Positions 19,592-27,593 of a stretch of 64,000 nucleotides of DNA are shown here, in pieces. This DNA comes from Vibrio aerogenes (GTDB lineage Bacteria > Pseudomonadota > Gammaproteobacteria > Enterobacterales > Vibrionaceae): assembly GCF_024346755.1 (NCBI RefSeq), contig NZ_AP024861.1:1488001-1552000 (forward strand), written 5' to 3'. The notes under the pieces were generated by a model. That model worked only from the letters and a program-made list of their open reading frames with translations, was not told the origin of the DNA and made no database searches. Made by a program: the position numbers and the translations under genes. Position 1 is the first letter of the stretch; every line of letters begins with the position of its first letter.

Positions 19592-21337
19592 TTACGAGAG
19601 TTTAAATGATTCGACCAGCTGAATGAGTGATTTGTTCAGCTGACTCAGTTTATCTGTACCGCTTGAGATGATTTCACCGTTGTCATTTAAGGTGTTGACC
19701 ACATCATGGATGGCATTCATATTTTTGCTCATCTCTTCGGAAACAGTACTTTGTTCCTGAGCTGAAGTTGCAATATGAGTGGATAAATCGCTGATCGCTT
19801 CAATTGAACCAATCATCCCTCCAATCGAAGTACCCACTTCAGACGCACTTTCTGAAGTTTTACTTCCGTTGGCTTGTGTTGATTTGACTTTGGCCGCAAC
19901 TTCATTACTGGCGGTATTCAGTGAAGAGAGCATTTCTGAGATTTCTTCGGTGCTCTGGCGTGTTCTGGATGCCAGTGTGCGCACTTCATCTGCCACCACC
20001 GCAAATCCACGTCCCATTTCGCCGGCCCTTGCAGCTTCAATCGCCGCATTGAGCGCCAACAGGTTGGTTTGCTCAGCGATATCTTCAATCACACTCAGTA
20101 CGTTGGTAATCTGTAAAGTCACCTGTTCCATTTTTTCGGTAGAACGGAAGGTGTTATCCAGTTCTTCGACAAGTTGATTGACACTATCAACCGCCTGCTG
20201 GACAAGGGCCCGGGAACGATAAGCTTCTTCCGTTGTTCCCTGCACCTGCTTTGCCGTGTCTGAGGCATTACTTGCCACCAGTTCCGAGCTTGAGCTCATC
20301 TCAGTCATTGCCGTCACAATCAGGTCCGTTTCTGATTTATGTGAACTTAATAATTGCTCATTGGAGTGAATTTTCCCCCGGACACCTTTGACTTCATGAT
20401 CAATATCTTTTGTGATATCCGAGACCAGAATCATTTGTGACTGAAGCTGTTCGATAAAGGTATTAATGCTTTGGGCAATGATACCCAGATCATCTTTGGT
20501 TTTGACGGTCAGACGTTGAGTCAGGTCGCCATTCCCGCTTGCCAGCTCCTGAACCAGCTGACGTAAAGAGACAATCGGGGCAAACGATAAATTCAGTAAA
20601 ACAATCGTGACCGGGATAATAATGAGTGCACTGACCAGCAGAGCAATGGTAATCGATTTGTTCAGCTGATTTGTATTGCGGTCAATCACAGCCTGATCGA
20701 TATATCCATTCATGTGCCATTCTTTCCCGGAGACATTAAACGTTTTTTTTATGGTGGAGACTTCTGCCTGTGGTGGCAGACCGGAAAAAATCATGGTACC
20801 GGCACTGTCAGTCAGGCTGAAATAAATCCCTTCTTCCTGATTCTCTTCTAAAAGAGACTGAACCTGGGTCAAATCAATAAAAAACAGGTTGCCCTGATTG
20901 TTCCCTTTTGGCACCACGATGGTCAGGACCGCTGTACCTTTTTCAAGCCGGACATCACTGACAGTGATATTCCCTCCGGCAGCTGACAACATATCCAAAT
21001 ATTTTTTTGCCTGTACCGGGTCATTGACTGCACCATTTGCACCAATAACCAGTTCATAGGCAATTTTTACAATCCGGTAAAACCCGGTTTGTTCCATCGT
21101 CTGTTTCACCTGAGTCAGGGAAAAATTAGTCGATCTGGCGATGGAGAGTTTGGCGCTGATTTCCTGGCTGATAATTTTTTGCACCAGTCCAATCTGGTTG
21201 TCGATTTGAGCAGAATAGGCCGCCTGAACATAACGGCTGATAAAATAGTTTGCACTGATTGTGGCTGTGACAATTGTAGCAATAATGATGAGCAGTACCA
21301 TGGAGAGCAGCTTGAACTTAAACGACAGTGACTTCAT
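19592..21337 (-). CDS. Methyl-accepting chemotaxis protein with periplasmic Cache-like sensor
   Basis: Transmembrane chemoreceptor, 581 residues. Membrane segment 1 is about residues 9-30, a Cache-like periplasmic domain runs to about 225, membrane segment 2 is about 230-252, then HAMP and the long cytoplasmic coiled coil with the hairpin tip [22 protein letters not shown]... typical of receptors that bind CheA and CheW. There is no C-terminal CheR-tethering pentapeptide (end VESFKLS). CGAGGG precedes ATG at 21337; an upstream in-frame ATG at 21376 has no ribosome site. A TRAP binding-protein gene lies 211 bp upstream in the same direction and may supply its ligand-loaded partner. Confidence 0.92.
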   Translation of the reverse strand: MKSLSFKFKLLSMVLLIIIATIVTATISANYFISRYVQAAYSAQIDNQIGLVQKIISQEISAKLSIARSTNFSLTQVKQTMEQTGFYRIVKIAYELVIGANGAVNDPVQAKKYLDMLSAAGGNITVSDVRLEKGTAVLTIVVPKGNNQGNLFFIDLTQVQSLLEENQEEGIYFSLTDSAGTMIFSGLPPQAEVSTIKKTFNVSGKEWHMNGYIDQAVIDRNTNQLNKSITIALLVSALIIIPVTIVLLNLSFAPIVSLRQLVQELASGNGDLTQRLTVKTKDDLGIIAQSINTFIEQLQSQMILVSDITKDIDHEVKGVRGKIHSNEQLLSSHKSETDLIVTAMTEMSSSSELVASNASDTAKQVQGTTEEAYRSRALVQQAVDSVNQLVEELDNTFRSTEKMEQVTLQITNVLSVIEDIAEQTNLLALNAAIEAARAGEMGRGFAVVADEVRTLASRTRQSTEEISEMLSSLNTASNEVAAKVKSTQANGSKTSESASEVGTSIGGMIGSIEAISDLSTHIATSAQEQSTVSEEMSKNMNAIHDVVNTLNDNGEIISSGTDKLSQLNKSLIQLVESFKLS

Positions 21338-21472
21338 TGGTATGGCCCTCGTTTTTTTAAGGCTTAAACGAATCATTTAAATATAGAAATGTTGTTATGC
21401 CTTTACATTTAAATGTTATTTTTTGTGACATTCGGGTGCTGTTCCCCGCAAAAAAGAGATTCTTGAGCTTAA

Positions 21473-21486
21473 GGTCAACAGACCCT
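21473..21486. repeat. 14-bp dispersed repeat, copy a
   Basis: GGTCAACAGACCCT, a small hairpin (GGTC-AACA-GACC). The same 14 bases occur at 34329-34342 and 47911-47924 in the same orientation. This copy lies between the TRAP binding-protein gene and the chemoreceptor gene. Confidence 0.7.
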
Positions 21487-21490
21487 GGTT

Positions 21491-21520
21491 GGCAGGTTTT
21501 TCTGAATCCAAAAACCTGCC
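21491..21520. repeat. Hairpin after the TRAP binding-protein gene
   Basis: GGCAGGTTTTT at 21491-21501 pairs perfectly with AAAAACCTGCC at 21510-21520 around an 8-nt loop. There is no T-run downstream on either strand, so termination is uncertain; it may stabilise the upstream message. Confidence 0.55.
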
Positions 21521-21548
21521 ACTTAGTGCTCAACTGTTCGCTGACTGT

Positions 21549-22508
21549 CTATTGCTGCTGGATTTCATTGAGAAGTCCAATCAGTCCGGGGTTCTCTTTT
21601 TTGAACTTGTCATAAACAGGCTGAACCGCTTTTTGAAATGCAGGAATATCACTGTCAGTAAAAGTGACGCCAGCCTGTTTCAGTTTTCCGATGGCCTGGT
21701 CCACATAATTTTTCCAGTTCTGTTCCTGCACTTTGACGGTTTCTGCTGCAACCTGAGTTAATACCTGCCGCTCCTGATCGGTAAAACGGTTCCATGCAGA
21801 GGTCGAAACAACCAAAACATCCGGCACCATGGTGTGTCTGTCGTAGGAGTAATGTTTTTTCACTTCATAATGTTTGGATGAGAAAAACGATGGAATATTA
21901 TTTTCAGCACCATTAACCAAGCCGATTTGCAGCGCAGAATATAATTCACTGTAGGCGATGGGCACGGGAATCGCGCCGAGGGCATTCATCATATCCATGG
22001 GAAGTGACGAGTTTTGTACCCGAATTTTCAAACCTTTCAAATCTGCCGGGGTTTTTATGGGTTTATCCGTGTAAAAGCTGCGGGAGCCGGCATCAAGAAA
22101 AGCAAGCCCGACAAATCCGACACTCTTGGTGGATTCAAGGATTTTAGTCCCGATGCTTCCCTGCAGTACTTTGTCATACTGAGCGCGGTCTTTAAACAAA
22201 TATGGCAGTGCCAGCACTTTGTAGTCGTCGGAATAGTTGGTTAAAAGCGATGCGCCGACTTTTGTGATCGCGACATCACCCTGCTGAACCATTTTCAACA
22301 GAGCCGTTTCATTGCCGAGTTCTCCGCCCGGATACATTTTTACATCCATCCCCGCACGTTTTTTTACCTCAGCAGCAAACCAGTCCAGAGATGCACTGAC
22401 GGGATGTTCCTGTGGTAATTCGTGCGCAACAATCATGTTGCTCGCGCTGGCTTTGAAAACACTGAACATCAGTGTCAAAGTAAGGCTGAATATGACTAAT
22501 AATCGCAT
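21549..22508 (-). CDS. TRAP transporter solute-binding protein, DctP family (orphan)
   Basis: Periplasmic binding protein, 319 residues. The signal peptide is about residues 1-22 (MRLLVIFSLTLTLMFSVFKASA). DctP features are visible: MKYPGGELG-like MYPGGELGNETALLKMVQQGDVAI, ALPYLFKDRAQYDKV, PADLKGLKIRVQNSSLPMDMMNALGAIPVPIAYSELYSALQIGLVNGAENN, with the conserved Arg166-type carboxylate clamp in KIRVQ. No TRAP membrane subunits are nearby; the next gene in the same direction is a chemoreceptor. It could serve sensing, or feed a permease encoded elsewhere. Confidence 0.9.
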   Translation of the reverse strand: MRLLVIFSLTLTLMFSVFKASASNMIVAHELPQEHPVSASLDWFAAEVKKRAGMDVKMYPGGELGNETALLKMVQQGDVAITKVGASLLTNYSDDYKVLALPYLFKDRAQYDKVLQGSIGTKILESTKSVGFVGLAFLDAGSRSFYTDKPIKTPADLKGLKIRVQNSSLPMDMMNALGAIPVPIAYSELYSALQIGLVNGAENNIPSFFSSKHYEVKKHYSYDRHTMVPDVLVVSTSAWNRFTDQERQVLTQVAAETVKVQEQNWKNYVDQAIGKLKQAGVTFTDSDIPAFQKAVQPVYDKFKKENPGLIGLLNEIQQQ

Positions 22509-22971
22509 GTGTTCACCTGTTTGTTTGAAAGTAAGGCTGTCAGTTTTAATGTTGCTGTAAGTGAAAGCTCTGCAGGCTCAGGACGACCTGTTGTGATGAC
22601 CTGATATATCAGGTGAGCTTTCACTTAATTCTGGAATACTTGATGACATTGTTTTTAATAGTTTTTAACTATTACTGATGATTGTGATGAAGATTAAAAG
22701 ATGGCTGAAATACAGATGGATATGATTTTATTGATATTTTTTATTGCTCTGTTTTGAAAGTGCAACGTATTCAACAAGTTAGTTGAGGGTATCAACAAAT
22801 CATTGATGAAATTTATGAATGATGATTTTGTGATGCTCTTCATTTTTTTTGTGTACTGACCATGAGAATTTTTTCTGATGGCGACCACTGATGTGGGATA
22901 AATTACTGTATCCGGTCTGTTTTACTGTTAGACTTTGCTCCCGTTCCGGTCAGCAAAAAGGTTGCTCTGTC
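22509..22971. other. Gene-free A+T-rich divergent region
   Basis: 463 bp between the TRAP binding-protein gene (minus) and apbE (plus). It is clearly A+T-rich from 22620 to 22870 and must contain promoters for both. Short frames here show no recognisable protein. No specific operator was found. Confidence 0.5.
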
Positions 22972-24036
22972 ATGATGAAAATAATCAATAACAGCTGGAA
23001 ACCGCGATGGTTTGCAGTTTTGGTTTCTACTCTGTCTTTATTTCTCAGTGGTTGTTCTCAGCCACCGGAAATTCAGAGGGTTTCCGGTTACGCTCAGGGG
23101 ACGACATATCATATCAGCTGGTGGTCTGAAAAACCTGTTGCGACGGAGACGATTAGTGGTCAGTTTGATCAGATGCTGGCGGTGATTGATAAAGAACTTT
23201 CAACATACCGGCCGGATTCTTTTATCTCTCTCTGGAATAAAAACCCTTCAACAGACTGGCAGCCGGCATCGGCAGATTTTATTCATCTGCTGTCTGTAGC
23301 GAAGACGATTCATCATCAAACACAGGGATGTTACGATCCGACGATCGGGCCTTTGTTTGCTCTGTGGGGATTTAAAAAAGATGTACTTCAGGTTCCGGAC
23401 CCACAAAAAATAGCGGCGGTTCAGGCTGAAATCGGGATCGATAAGATAGAAGTCAGTACAGATGGATTACGTATCCGTAAAACGTTACCGGGTCTGCAAC
23501 TGGATTTTTCTTCCATGGGTGAAGGATACACCATCAGTAAACTGAGTCAGATACTGGAAACGAATGGCATTACAAATTATCTGGTCGAATTTGGTGGTGA
23601 CATGAAAATCAGAGGCCATAAACCAGAAGGGCAGAAATGGCGGATTGCGATTGAACGTCCCGTGCCTTCGAAAGATAAGCGGATACCTTATCAAATTGTT
23701 GTGATTGAGGACGAAAACGGGGTGACACTCGATACGTCAGGGACTTATCATCACTCTTTTGATGCTGACGGAAAAGCATATTCACATATTTTGGATCCGC
23801 GGACCGGTTCGCCAGTGATGCATGATTTGGTTTCAGCATCGGTATTTGGCCAGGATTCAGTGGTGAGTGATGCATGGGCGACAGCGATGCTGTGCCTTGG
23901 GCCAAAAGCCGGACAGGAAATTGCTGATGCAGAACATTTGCCGGTATTTTTCATTCAGTCCCGGCAGGAAAAACTGATCGCATCTCAGAGCCAGGCGCTG
24001 AAAACTTCGAAACAGGTGAAGCTGGTTCAGCAATAA
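22972..24036 (+). CDS. apbE: FAD:protein FMN transferase, lipoprotein
   Basis: Periplasmic enzyme that attaches FMN through a phosphodiester bond to Thr or Ser of target flavoproteins such as Nqr or Rnf subunits. The precursor has 354 residues with a lipoprotein signal LFLSGC and lipidated Cys28. Family motifs: GYAQGTTYHISWW, DKELSTYRPDSFISLWN, DFSSMGEGYTISKL, YLVEFGGDMKIRG, GTYHHSF, SHILDPRTG and the metal-site SDAWATAML. ATG at 22972 is preferred over an upstream one at 22891 because the lipobox then falls at the correct distance. The gene is not next to nqr or rnf genes, so its target is unknown. Confidence 0.9.
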   Translation: MMKIINNSWKPRWFAVLVSTLSLFLSGCSQPPEIQRVSGYAQGTTYHISWWSEKPVATETISGQFDQMLAVIDKELSTYRPDSFISLWNKNPSTDWQPASADFIHLLSVAKTIHHQTQGCYDPTIGPLFALWGFKKDVLQVPDPQKIAAVQAEIGIDKIEVSTDGLRIRKTLPGLQLDFSSMGEGYTISKLSQILETNGITNYLVEFGGDMKIRGHKPEGQKWRIAIERPVPSKDKRIPYQIVVIEDENGVTLDTSGTYHHSFDADGKAYSHILDPRTGSPVMHDLVSASVFGQDSVVSDAWATAMLCLGPKAGQEIADAEHLPVFFIQSRQEKLIASQSQALKTSKQVKLVQQ

Positions 24037-24045
24037 CCGCCGGCA

Positions 24046-24075
24046 GGCAGATTAGGTCGTTAGACTTAATCTGCC
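24046..24075. terminator. Hairpin between convergent apbE and the YgjV-like gene
   Basis: GGCAGATTA at 24046-24054 pairs with TAATCTGCC at 24067-24075. It overlaps the stop codon of the minus-strand gene. T-runs are weak, so its strength as a terminator is uncertain. Confidence 0.45.
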
Positions 24076-24320
24076 TTAGCAGGTTGCATTTGCTTATGAC
24101 CTTTGTTGCGTGATTTGTCTTTCAGCAGCCAGTAAATATTGACACCGGTAATAAAGCCGTTGGTCAGCATGACCGGCCATGACTCAATCATGGCGCCGTA
24201 TCCGACAAACAGTAAACAACCAACACAGTTAATGATGCGTAATCTGACCATCTCTTTCATTGTGAACGAAAGTGCAACCAGAGCGGATGCAGCATAACCA
24301 ATAAATTCAATAAAGTTCAT
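24066..24320 (-). CDS. Small inner-membrane protein, YgjV-like
   Basis: 84 residues with three predicted membrane segments (FIGYAASALVALSFTMKEM, LRIINCVGCLLFVGYGAMI, SWPVMLTNGFITGVNIYWLL) and a short basic tail (KDKSRNKGHKQMQPAKAD). It resembles the YgjV family, whose function is unknown. AGAGGA lies 12 nt before the ATG at 24320; an earlier in-frame start at 24365 has no ribosome site. It converges on apbE. Confidence 0.7.
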   Translation of the reverse strand: MNFIEFIGYAASALVALSFTMKEMVRLRIINCVGCLLFVGYGAMIESWPVMLTNGFITGVNIYWLLKDKSRNKGHKQMQPAKAD

Positions 24321-24574
24321 ATCAGGTGTATTTTCCTCTTGTTCTCCAAAGGAATATAGCAACATAAAATCTGTGACGAAATCCTCAGTTTTCTGTTTAG
24401 TGAAGGGTAACGATAACGCAAACGATTTGTCTGAGGTGGAAATTCACCGGTTATGGCTGTGCTATCATATCCTGATTTGTGTCATCATTTGCATCATCTG
24501 TTTCATACCGATCAATCTCAGATGTGCCTTTGCCCCTGTGGTGACAGGTTAAAATTTCATGTCAGGAATCAGAT

Positions 24575-25960
24575 ATGTCATCAACTATTCCGGAATTTAC
24601 CGATGCGATCCTTGAAAGTATCTCGGACGGTGTTTTTACCGTTGACCATCAATGGCGTATCAGCTTTTTTAACCGGGCTGCAGAAAAAATCACCGGTATT
24701 CGGCGGGAAGAAGCTTTAGGGAAACTTTGTTCCGAGGTGTTTAAATCCAGCATGTGTGAGCGTGACTGTGCACTCAGAAAGACACTGCAGAATGAAACAC
24801 CGATTGTCAATAAATCCTGCTTTATTATTGATGCAGACGGAGATCGCATCCCGGTTTCTGTATCGACTGCGGTATTGAAAAATGCCAGTGGACAAATGAT
24901 TGGTGGTGCAGAAACTTTCAGGGATCTCAGCGAAGTTGAAGCATTGCGAAATGCATTAAAAGGTAAATTTCAGGCCGGTGAGATGATCAGCTGTAGCCCG
25001 TTGATGCGGCGTCTGTTTGAGTTGTTACCGGCGATTGCTGCCAGTGACAGTACGGTTGCTTTGTATGGGGAGACCGGAACAGGTAAAGAGCTGCTGGCGA
25101 AAGCCATTCATGAGATGGGGCACCGAAAAAATAAGCCCTTTGTGGCAATCAACTGTGGTGCTTTGCCGGATAACTTACTGGAGTCAGAATTATTCGGATA
25201 TAAGAAAGGAGCATTTACCGGGGCTTCGCATGATAAACCGGGGCGTTTTGCTCTGGCGAAAGACGGGACCTTATTTCTGGATGAAATCGGTGAAATCAGT
25301 CCGGCACTTCAGGTCAGGTTACTCAGAGTATTACAGGAACATGAATATGAACCTCTGGGGTCTGTCCACCCGGAGAAAAACCGGGCCAGAATTATCGTCG
25401 CGACCCACCGGAATTTATCTCAGATGGTTGCTGATGGTGAATTCAGGCAAGACTTGTTTTACCGGATTCAGGTCATTGATCTGCAGTTGCCGGCATTACG
25501 TGAGCGACAAGAAGATATTCCGTTGCTGACAGAGCAGTTCATTCATCATTTCAATTGTATTCAAAAACGTTCGGTTCAGGGGATAAGTGCTGAAGCTGCT
25601 TCAGTGATCATGGCGCACGACTGGCCGGGCAATGTGCGTGAGCTTGAGAATGTGATTGAACGGGCTTTCGTCTTGTGCCGGGGGAAGCAAATTGAGCTGG
25701 CTCATCTGCCTGATGAGCTTCGTGACAAAAAAATGCGGATGGCAGTACCGGAAGAGGCAGTACCGGAAGAGGTGTCCGTGATTCGTCAATCCGCAGAGAA
25801 AAAAGCAATAGAATCAGCGCTCAGGCACAATCATGACAACCGTGCGGCGACTGCAAGGGAACTGGGAATCCATACCACGACCCTTTACCGCAAGATGAAA
25901 GCCCTGAAGATTCCTTTTCCTGCCCGCAACGGAAGACACCGTCATATCGATGAAGCTTAA
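24575..25960 (+). CDS. Sigma54-dependent activator with Cys-rich PAS domain
   Basis: Enhancer-binding protein, 461 residues, that drives open-complex formation by sigma54 RNA polymerase. An N-terminal PAS domain (residues 5-120) carries Cys52, Cys61, Cys65 and Cys82 in the pattern [16 protein letters not shown], which suggests metal, Fe-S or redox sensing. The AAA+ domain has Walker A GETGTGKE at 165-172, the sigma54-contact GAFTGA at 212-217 and Walker B GTLFLDEI at 231-238. A Fis-type helix-turn-helix is at the C terminus ([21 protein letters not shown]). CAGGAA precedes the ATG. The next gene has a good sigma54 promoter, making it the likely target. Confidence 0.93.
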   Translation: MSSTIPEFTDAILESISDGVFTVDHQWRISFFNRAAEKITGIRREEALGKLCSEVFKSSMCERDCALRKTLQNETPIVNKSCFIIDADGDRIPVSVSTAVLKNASGQMIGGAETFRDLSEVEALRNALKGKFQAGEMISCSPLMRRLFELLPAIAASDSTVALYGETGTGKELLAKAIHEMGHRKNKPFVAINCGALPDNLLESELFGYKKGAFTGASHDKPGRFALAKDGTLFLDEIGEISPALQVRLLRVLQEHEYEPLGSVHPEKNRARIIVATHRNLSQMVADGEFRQDLFYRIQVIDLQLPALRERQEDIPLLTEQFIHHFNCIQKRSVQGISAEAASVIMAHDWPGNVRELENVIERAFVLCRGKQIELAHLPDELRDKKMRMAVPEEAVPEEVSVIRQSAEKKAIESALRHNHDNRAATARELGIHTTTLYRKMKALKIPFPARNGRHRHIDEA

Positions 25961-25984
25961 AATTTATCTGCCGGATGCTGCTTT

Positions 25985-26069
25985 TTGTTGTAAAGCCACG
26001 ATTGTTGTAAAAACGAAATTGTTGTAAAACCGAAATTATTGTAAAACCGCAACTGTTGTAAAACCGCAA
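25985..26069. repeat. Five tandem 17-bp repeats
   Basis: Exactly five head-to-tail 17-bp units: TTGTTGTAAAGCCACGA (25985), TTGTTGTAAAAACGAAA (26002), TTGTTGTAAAACCGAAA (26019), TTATTGTAAAACCGCAA (26036) and CTGTTGTAAAACCGCAA (26053). The core TTGTAAA is constant and the right part drifts. The array lies between the activator gene and the sigma54 promoter, 120-210 bp upstream of that promoter, where enhancer sites for such activators normally lie. There are no spacers, so it is not a CRISPR. Confidence 0.85.
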
Positions 26070-26106
26070 TCATTTGCATCGATTATCGCTGCATTATTGC
26101 AATGAT
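26069..26106. promoter_or_regulatory. Imperfect dyad after the tandem repeats, possible enhancer site
   Basis: ATCATTTGCA at 26069-26078 mirrors TGCAATGAT at 26098-26106 with one extra base. Dyads of this kind about 90-120 bp upstream of a -24/-12 promoter are typical binding sites for Fis-type helix-turn-helix activators. Inference only. Confidence 0.35.
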
Positions 26107-26189
26107 ACGACAACATCATCTGTTCCCCTTCATAAAATATATTCAATAAAAACAATTCATTAAGTTAAGTATTGTCTCCCCTGATAAAC

Positions 26190-26206
26190 TGGAACACTGA
26201 TTGCAA
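26190..26206 (+). promoter_or_regulatory. Sigma54 promoter of the NifX-like gene
   Basis: TGGAACACTGATTGCAA has GG at 26191-26192 and GC at 26203-26204 with exactly 10 bases between, the invariant sigma54 spacing, and a TTGCA -12 element. The predicted start of transcription is near 26216, about 20 nt before the gene. An activator of the right class is encoded immediately upstream. Confidence 0.8.
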
Positions 26207-26234
26207 TATCTCTGTATCAGCATTGGAGTTTCTT

Positions 26235-26654
26235 ATGAAAGCAGCATTTACGATATGGAATGATCGCATCTCTCCGGTTTTTGATGTCGCCGGACATATA
26301 CTTCTGGTGGATGTGAATCACCCAAAAGGTATGACGGCCGGAGAAGTCCTTTCTCTGCCGCAGAAAACCGCGGATAAACTGACATTTCTATGCAATCAGG
26401 AAGTGAATGTGCTGGTATGTGGTGCGATTTCCCAACCTTTATTACATGCTGTTAAATCATGTCGAATTCAGGTTTTTCCGTTCTGTGCCGGTGATATCAG
26501 TGAGCTGGTCTCAGCATGGAAGAGCGGAGAGCTGGTGCAGGCACGGTTTGCGATGCCTGGTTGTCAAAGGCAGCAGCGAAACAGGCGGGGAAATGGCTGG
26601 AAATGTTCAGATCTTCTGCAAAGAAGGTGTAATCAGAAAAACAGGAGTAAATGA
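26235..26654 (+). CDS. NifX/NifB-C/ORP-like family protein
   Basis: 139-residue cytoplasmic protein of the dinitrogenase iron-molybdenum cofactor family (the MTH1175/orange-protein type). It starts KAAFTIWNDRISPVFDVAGHILLVDV, which matches the family opening (A..S...D..IS..F..A..), followed by LTFLCNQEVNVLVCGAISQPLLHAV and QVFPFCAGDISELVSAW. The C-terminal 35 residues are basic and contain two Cys. Family members bind metal-sulfur clusters. TTGGAGT precedes ATG at 26235. The gene overlaps the next one by 4 bp. No nitrogenase genes are in view, so a nitrogen-fixation role is unlikely. Confidence 0.8.
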   Translation: MKAAFTIWNDRISPVFDVAGHILLVDVNHPKGMTAGEVLSLPQKTADKLTFLCNQEVNVLVCGAISQPLLHAVKSCRIQVFPFCAGDISELVSAWKSGELVQARFAMPGCQRQQRNRRGNGWKCSDLLQRRCNQKNRSK

Positions 26655-26908
26655 TGTCTGGATGTGAAGAGAATAAATCGATCAGGCATGCATCTGATCC
26701 CGAATGCCACCATGTGTTAAACGAAGCAGAAATCTCAAACGGGATGGGCAAAGGTCATGGAAAAGGCAGACGCTGTGGTCATGGACACCGGTGGGGACAC
26801 GGACTTCAAAATAAAATGGCCCTCAAACCGGATCATCGTGGTTGTCATCATGGTCAGGGTTTGAGAGGAGGAAGGCGTTGTTGTCACCAGACTGAGCAAC
26901 AGAGCTAA
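26651..26908 (+). CDS. Small His/Cys/Gly-rich protein, probable metal binder
   Basis: 85 residues with 11 His and 6 Cys, many in clusters such as PECHH, RCGHGHRWGHG, RGCHHG and RRCCHQ, and many Gly and Arg. It has no membrane segment or signal peptide. Comparable short Cys/His/Gly-rich proteins accompany NifX/ORP-like genes in anaerobes. AGGAG lies just upstream and the ATG overlaps the stop of the previous gene (ATGA), which supports coupled translation; a second ATG at 26654 is equally possible. The function is unknown; metal storage or delivery to the neighbour is a reasonable guess. Confidence 0.72.
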   Translation: MMSGCEENKSIRHASDPECHHVLNEAEISNGMGKGHGKGRRCGHGHRWGHGLQNKMALKPDHRGCHHGQGLRGGRRCCHQTEQQS

Positions 26909-26932
26909 ACGGCTGTCGGGAAAACAGAGATG

Positions 26933-26964
26933 AGAAGGCCGGAGATGATCTCCGCCTTCTTTTT
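26933..26964 (+). terminator. Terminator of the ORP-like operon
   Basis: GAAGGC and GGAGAT pair with ATCTCC and GCCTTC around a very short loop, followed by a run of five T at 26960-26964. Confidence 0.82.
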
Positions 26965-27077
26965 CGCTGAAACCTGATTTGGCGGGTGAGCCGCACAGAG
27001 AAAAAGTAGTCATGCATCTGTAGCAATATGCATGACACATGATGTGAGTCACTCTGTTTGAGAGTAGGGGGTAAAAA

Positions 27078-27533
27078 TTGGAGCGTGAACAAGCCGTCAG
27101 GCAGGTACATACACATTGTATGGTGTGTGGTCCTACGGCACACAACCCGGATAGCTTAAGACTGAAATTTATAGAAGATACTGCAGGTGATGCTGTGACA
27201 TGGTTTAACGTGACACCCCGTCATCAGGGATACGATGGCATGTTGCACGGAGGAATGGTCAGTACATTACTTGATGCTGCAATGACTCACAGGCTGTTTC
27301 TGCAGAATGTGCATGCATTAACGGCTGAGTTAGTGGTTCGTTTTGTCTCACCTGTGTTGGTCGGGTGGCGGGTAAAGGTGTCAGCAAGCCTGATGAAACA
27401 AAAGCGGGGAGTTTACTGGCTGGAAGGTATCATCAGTTATGAGGGGAAAATCATAGCCAAAGCTGATGCTAAGTTTATTGTGCCGCGGGCCGGGCAACAC
27501 TTATCGTCTGGCAGCACAGCTTTTCATGGATGA
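27078..27533 (+). CDS. PaaI-type hotdog thioesterase
   Basis: 151-residue hotdog-fold protein, probably an acyl-CoA thioesterase. It opens with the CMVCGPTAHNPDSLRLKF motif seen in a branch of the family, and has the active-site segment GYDGMLHGGMVSTLLDAAMTH with HGG and the downstream acidic residue. The start is a TTG at 27078 with AGGGG 7 nt upstream; this is needed to include the VHTHCMVCG motif. It follows the terminator of the ORP-like genes, so it has its own promoter. The substrate is unknown. Confidence 0.8.
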   Translation: MEREQAVRQVHTHCMVCGPTAHNPDSLRLKFIEDTAGDAVTWFNVTPRHQGYDGMLHGGMVSTLLDAAMTHRLFLQNVHALTAELVVRFVSPVLVGWRVKVSASLMKQKRGVYWLEGIISYEGKIIAKADAKFIVPRAGQHLSSGSTAFHG

Positions 27534-27551
27534 GCCGAATGTTGCACTGAA

Positions 27552-27583
27552 CAAAAAACTGCCTCTGATGTTTCAGGGGCAGT
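27552..27583 (-). terminator. Terminator after the LytTR/SDR operon
   Basis: On the minus strand ACTGCC-CCTGA pairs with TCAG-GGCAGT and is followed by six T. It ends the minus-strand operon whose last gene is the SDR. Confidence 0.75.
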
Positions 27584-27593
27584 CGTTTGATAT

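Noticed and set aside
25821..26069. An 82-codon minus-strand frame with a repeated peptide
   Set aside because: Its repeats are only the translation of the 17-bp tandem DNA repeats, and the rest is antisense to the activator gene.
25985..26069. Possible CRISPR array
   Set aside because: The 17-bp units abut without spacers, are shorter than CRISPR repeats, and no cas genes are present.
26235..26908. Nitrogen fixation locus
   Set aside because: A NifX-family domain is present, but no nifHDK, nifENB or related genes are nearby, and the family is broader than nitrogenase assembly.
26735..27145. Two minus-strand frames over the His/Cys-rich gene and the thioesterase start
   Set aside because: They are antisense to better-supported genes with ribosome sites and cross a terminator.
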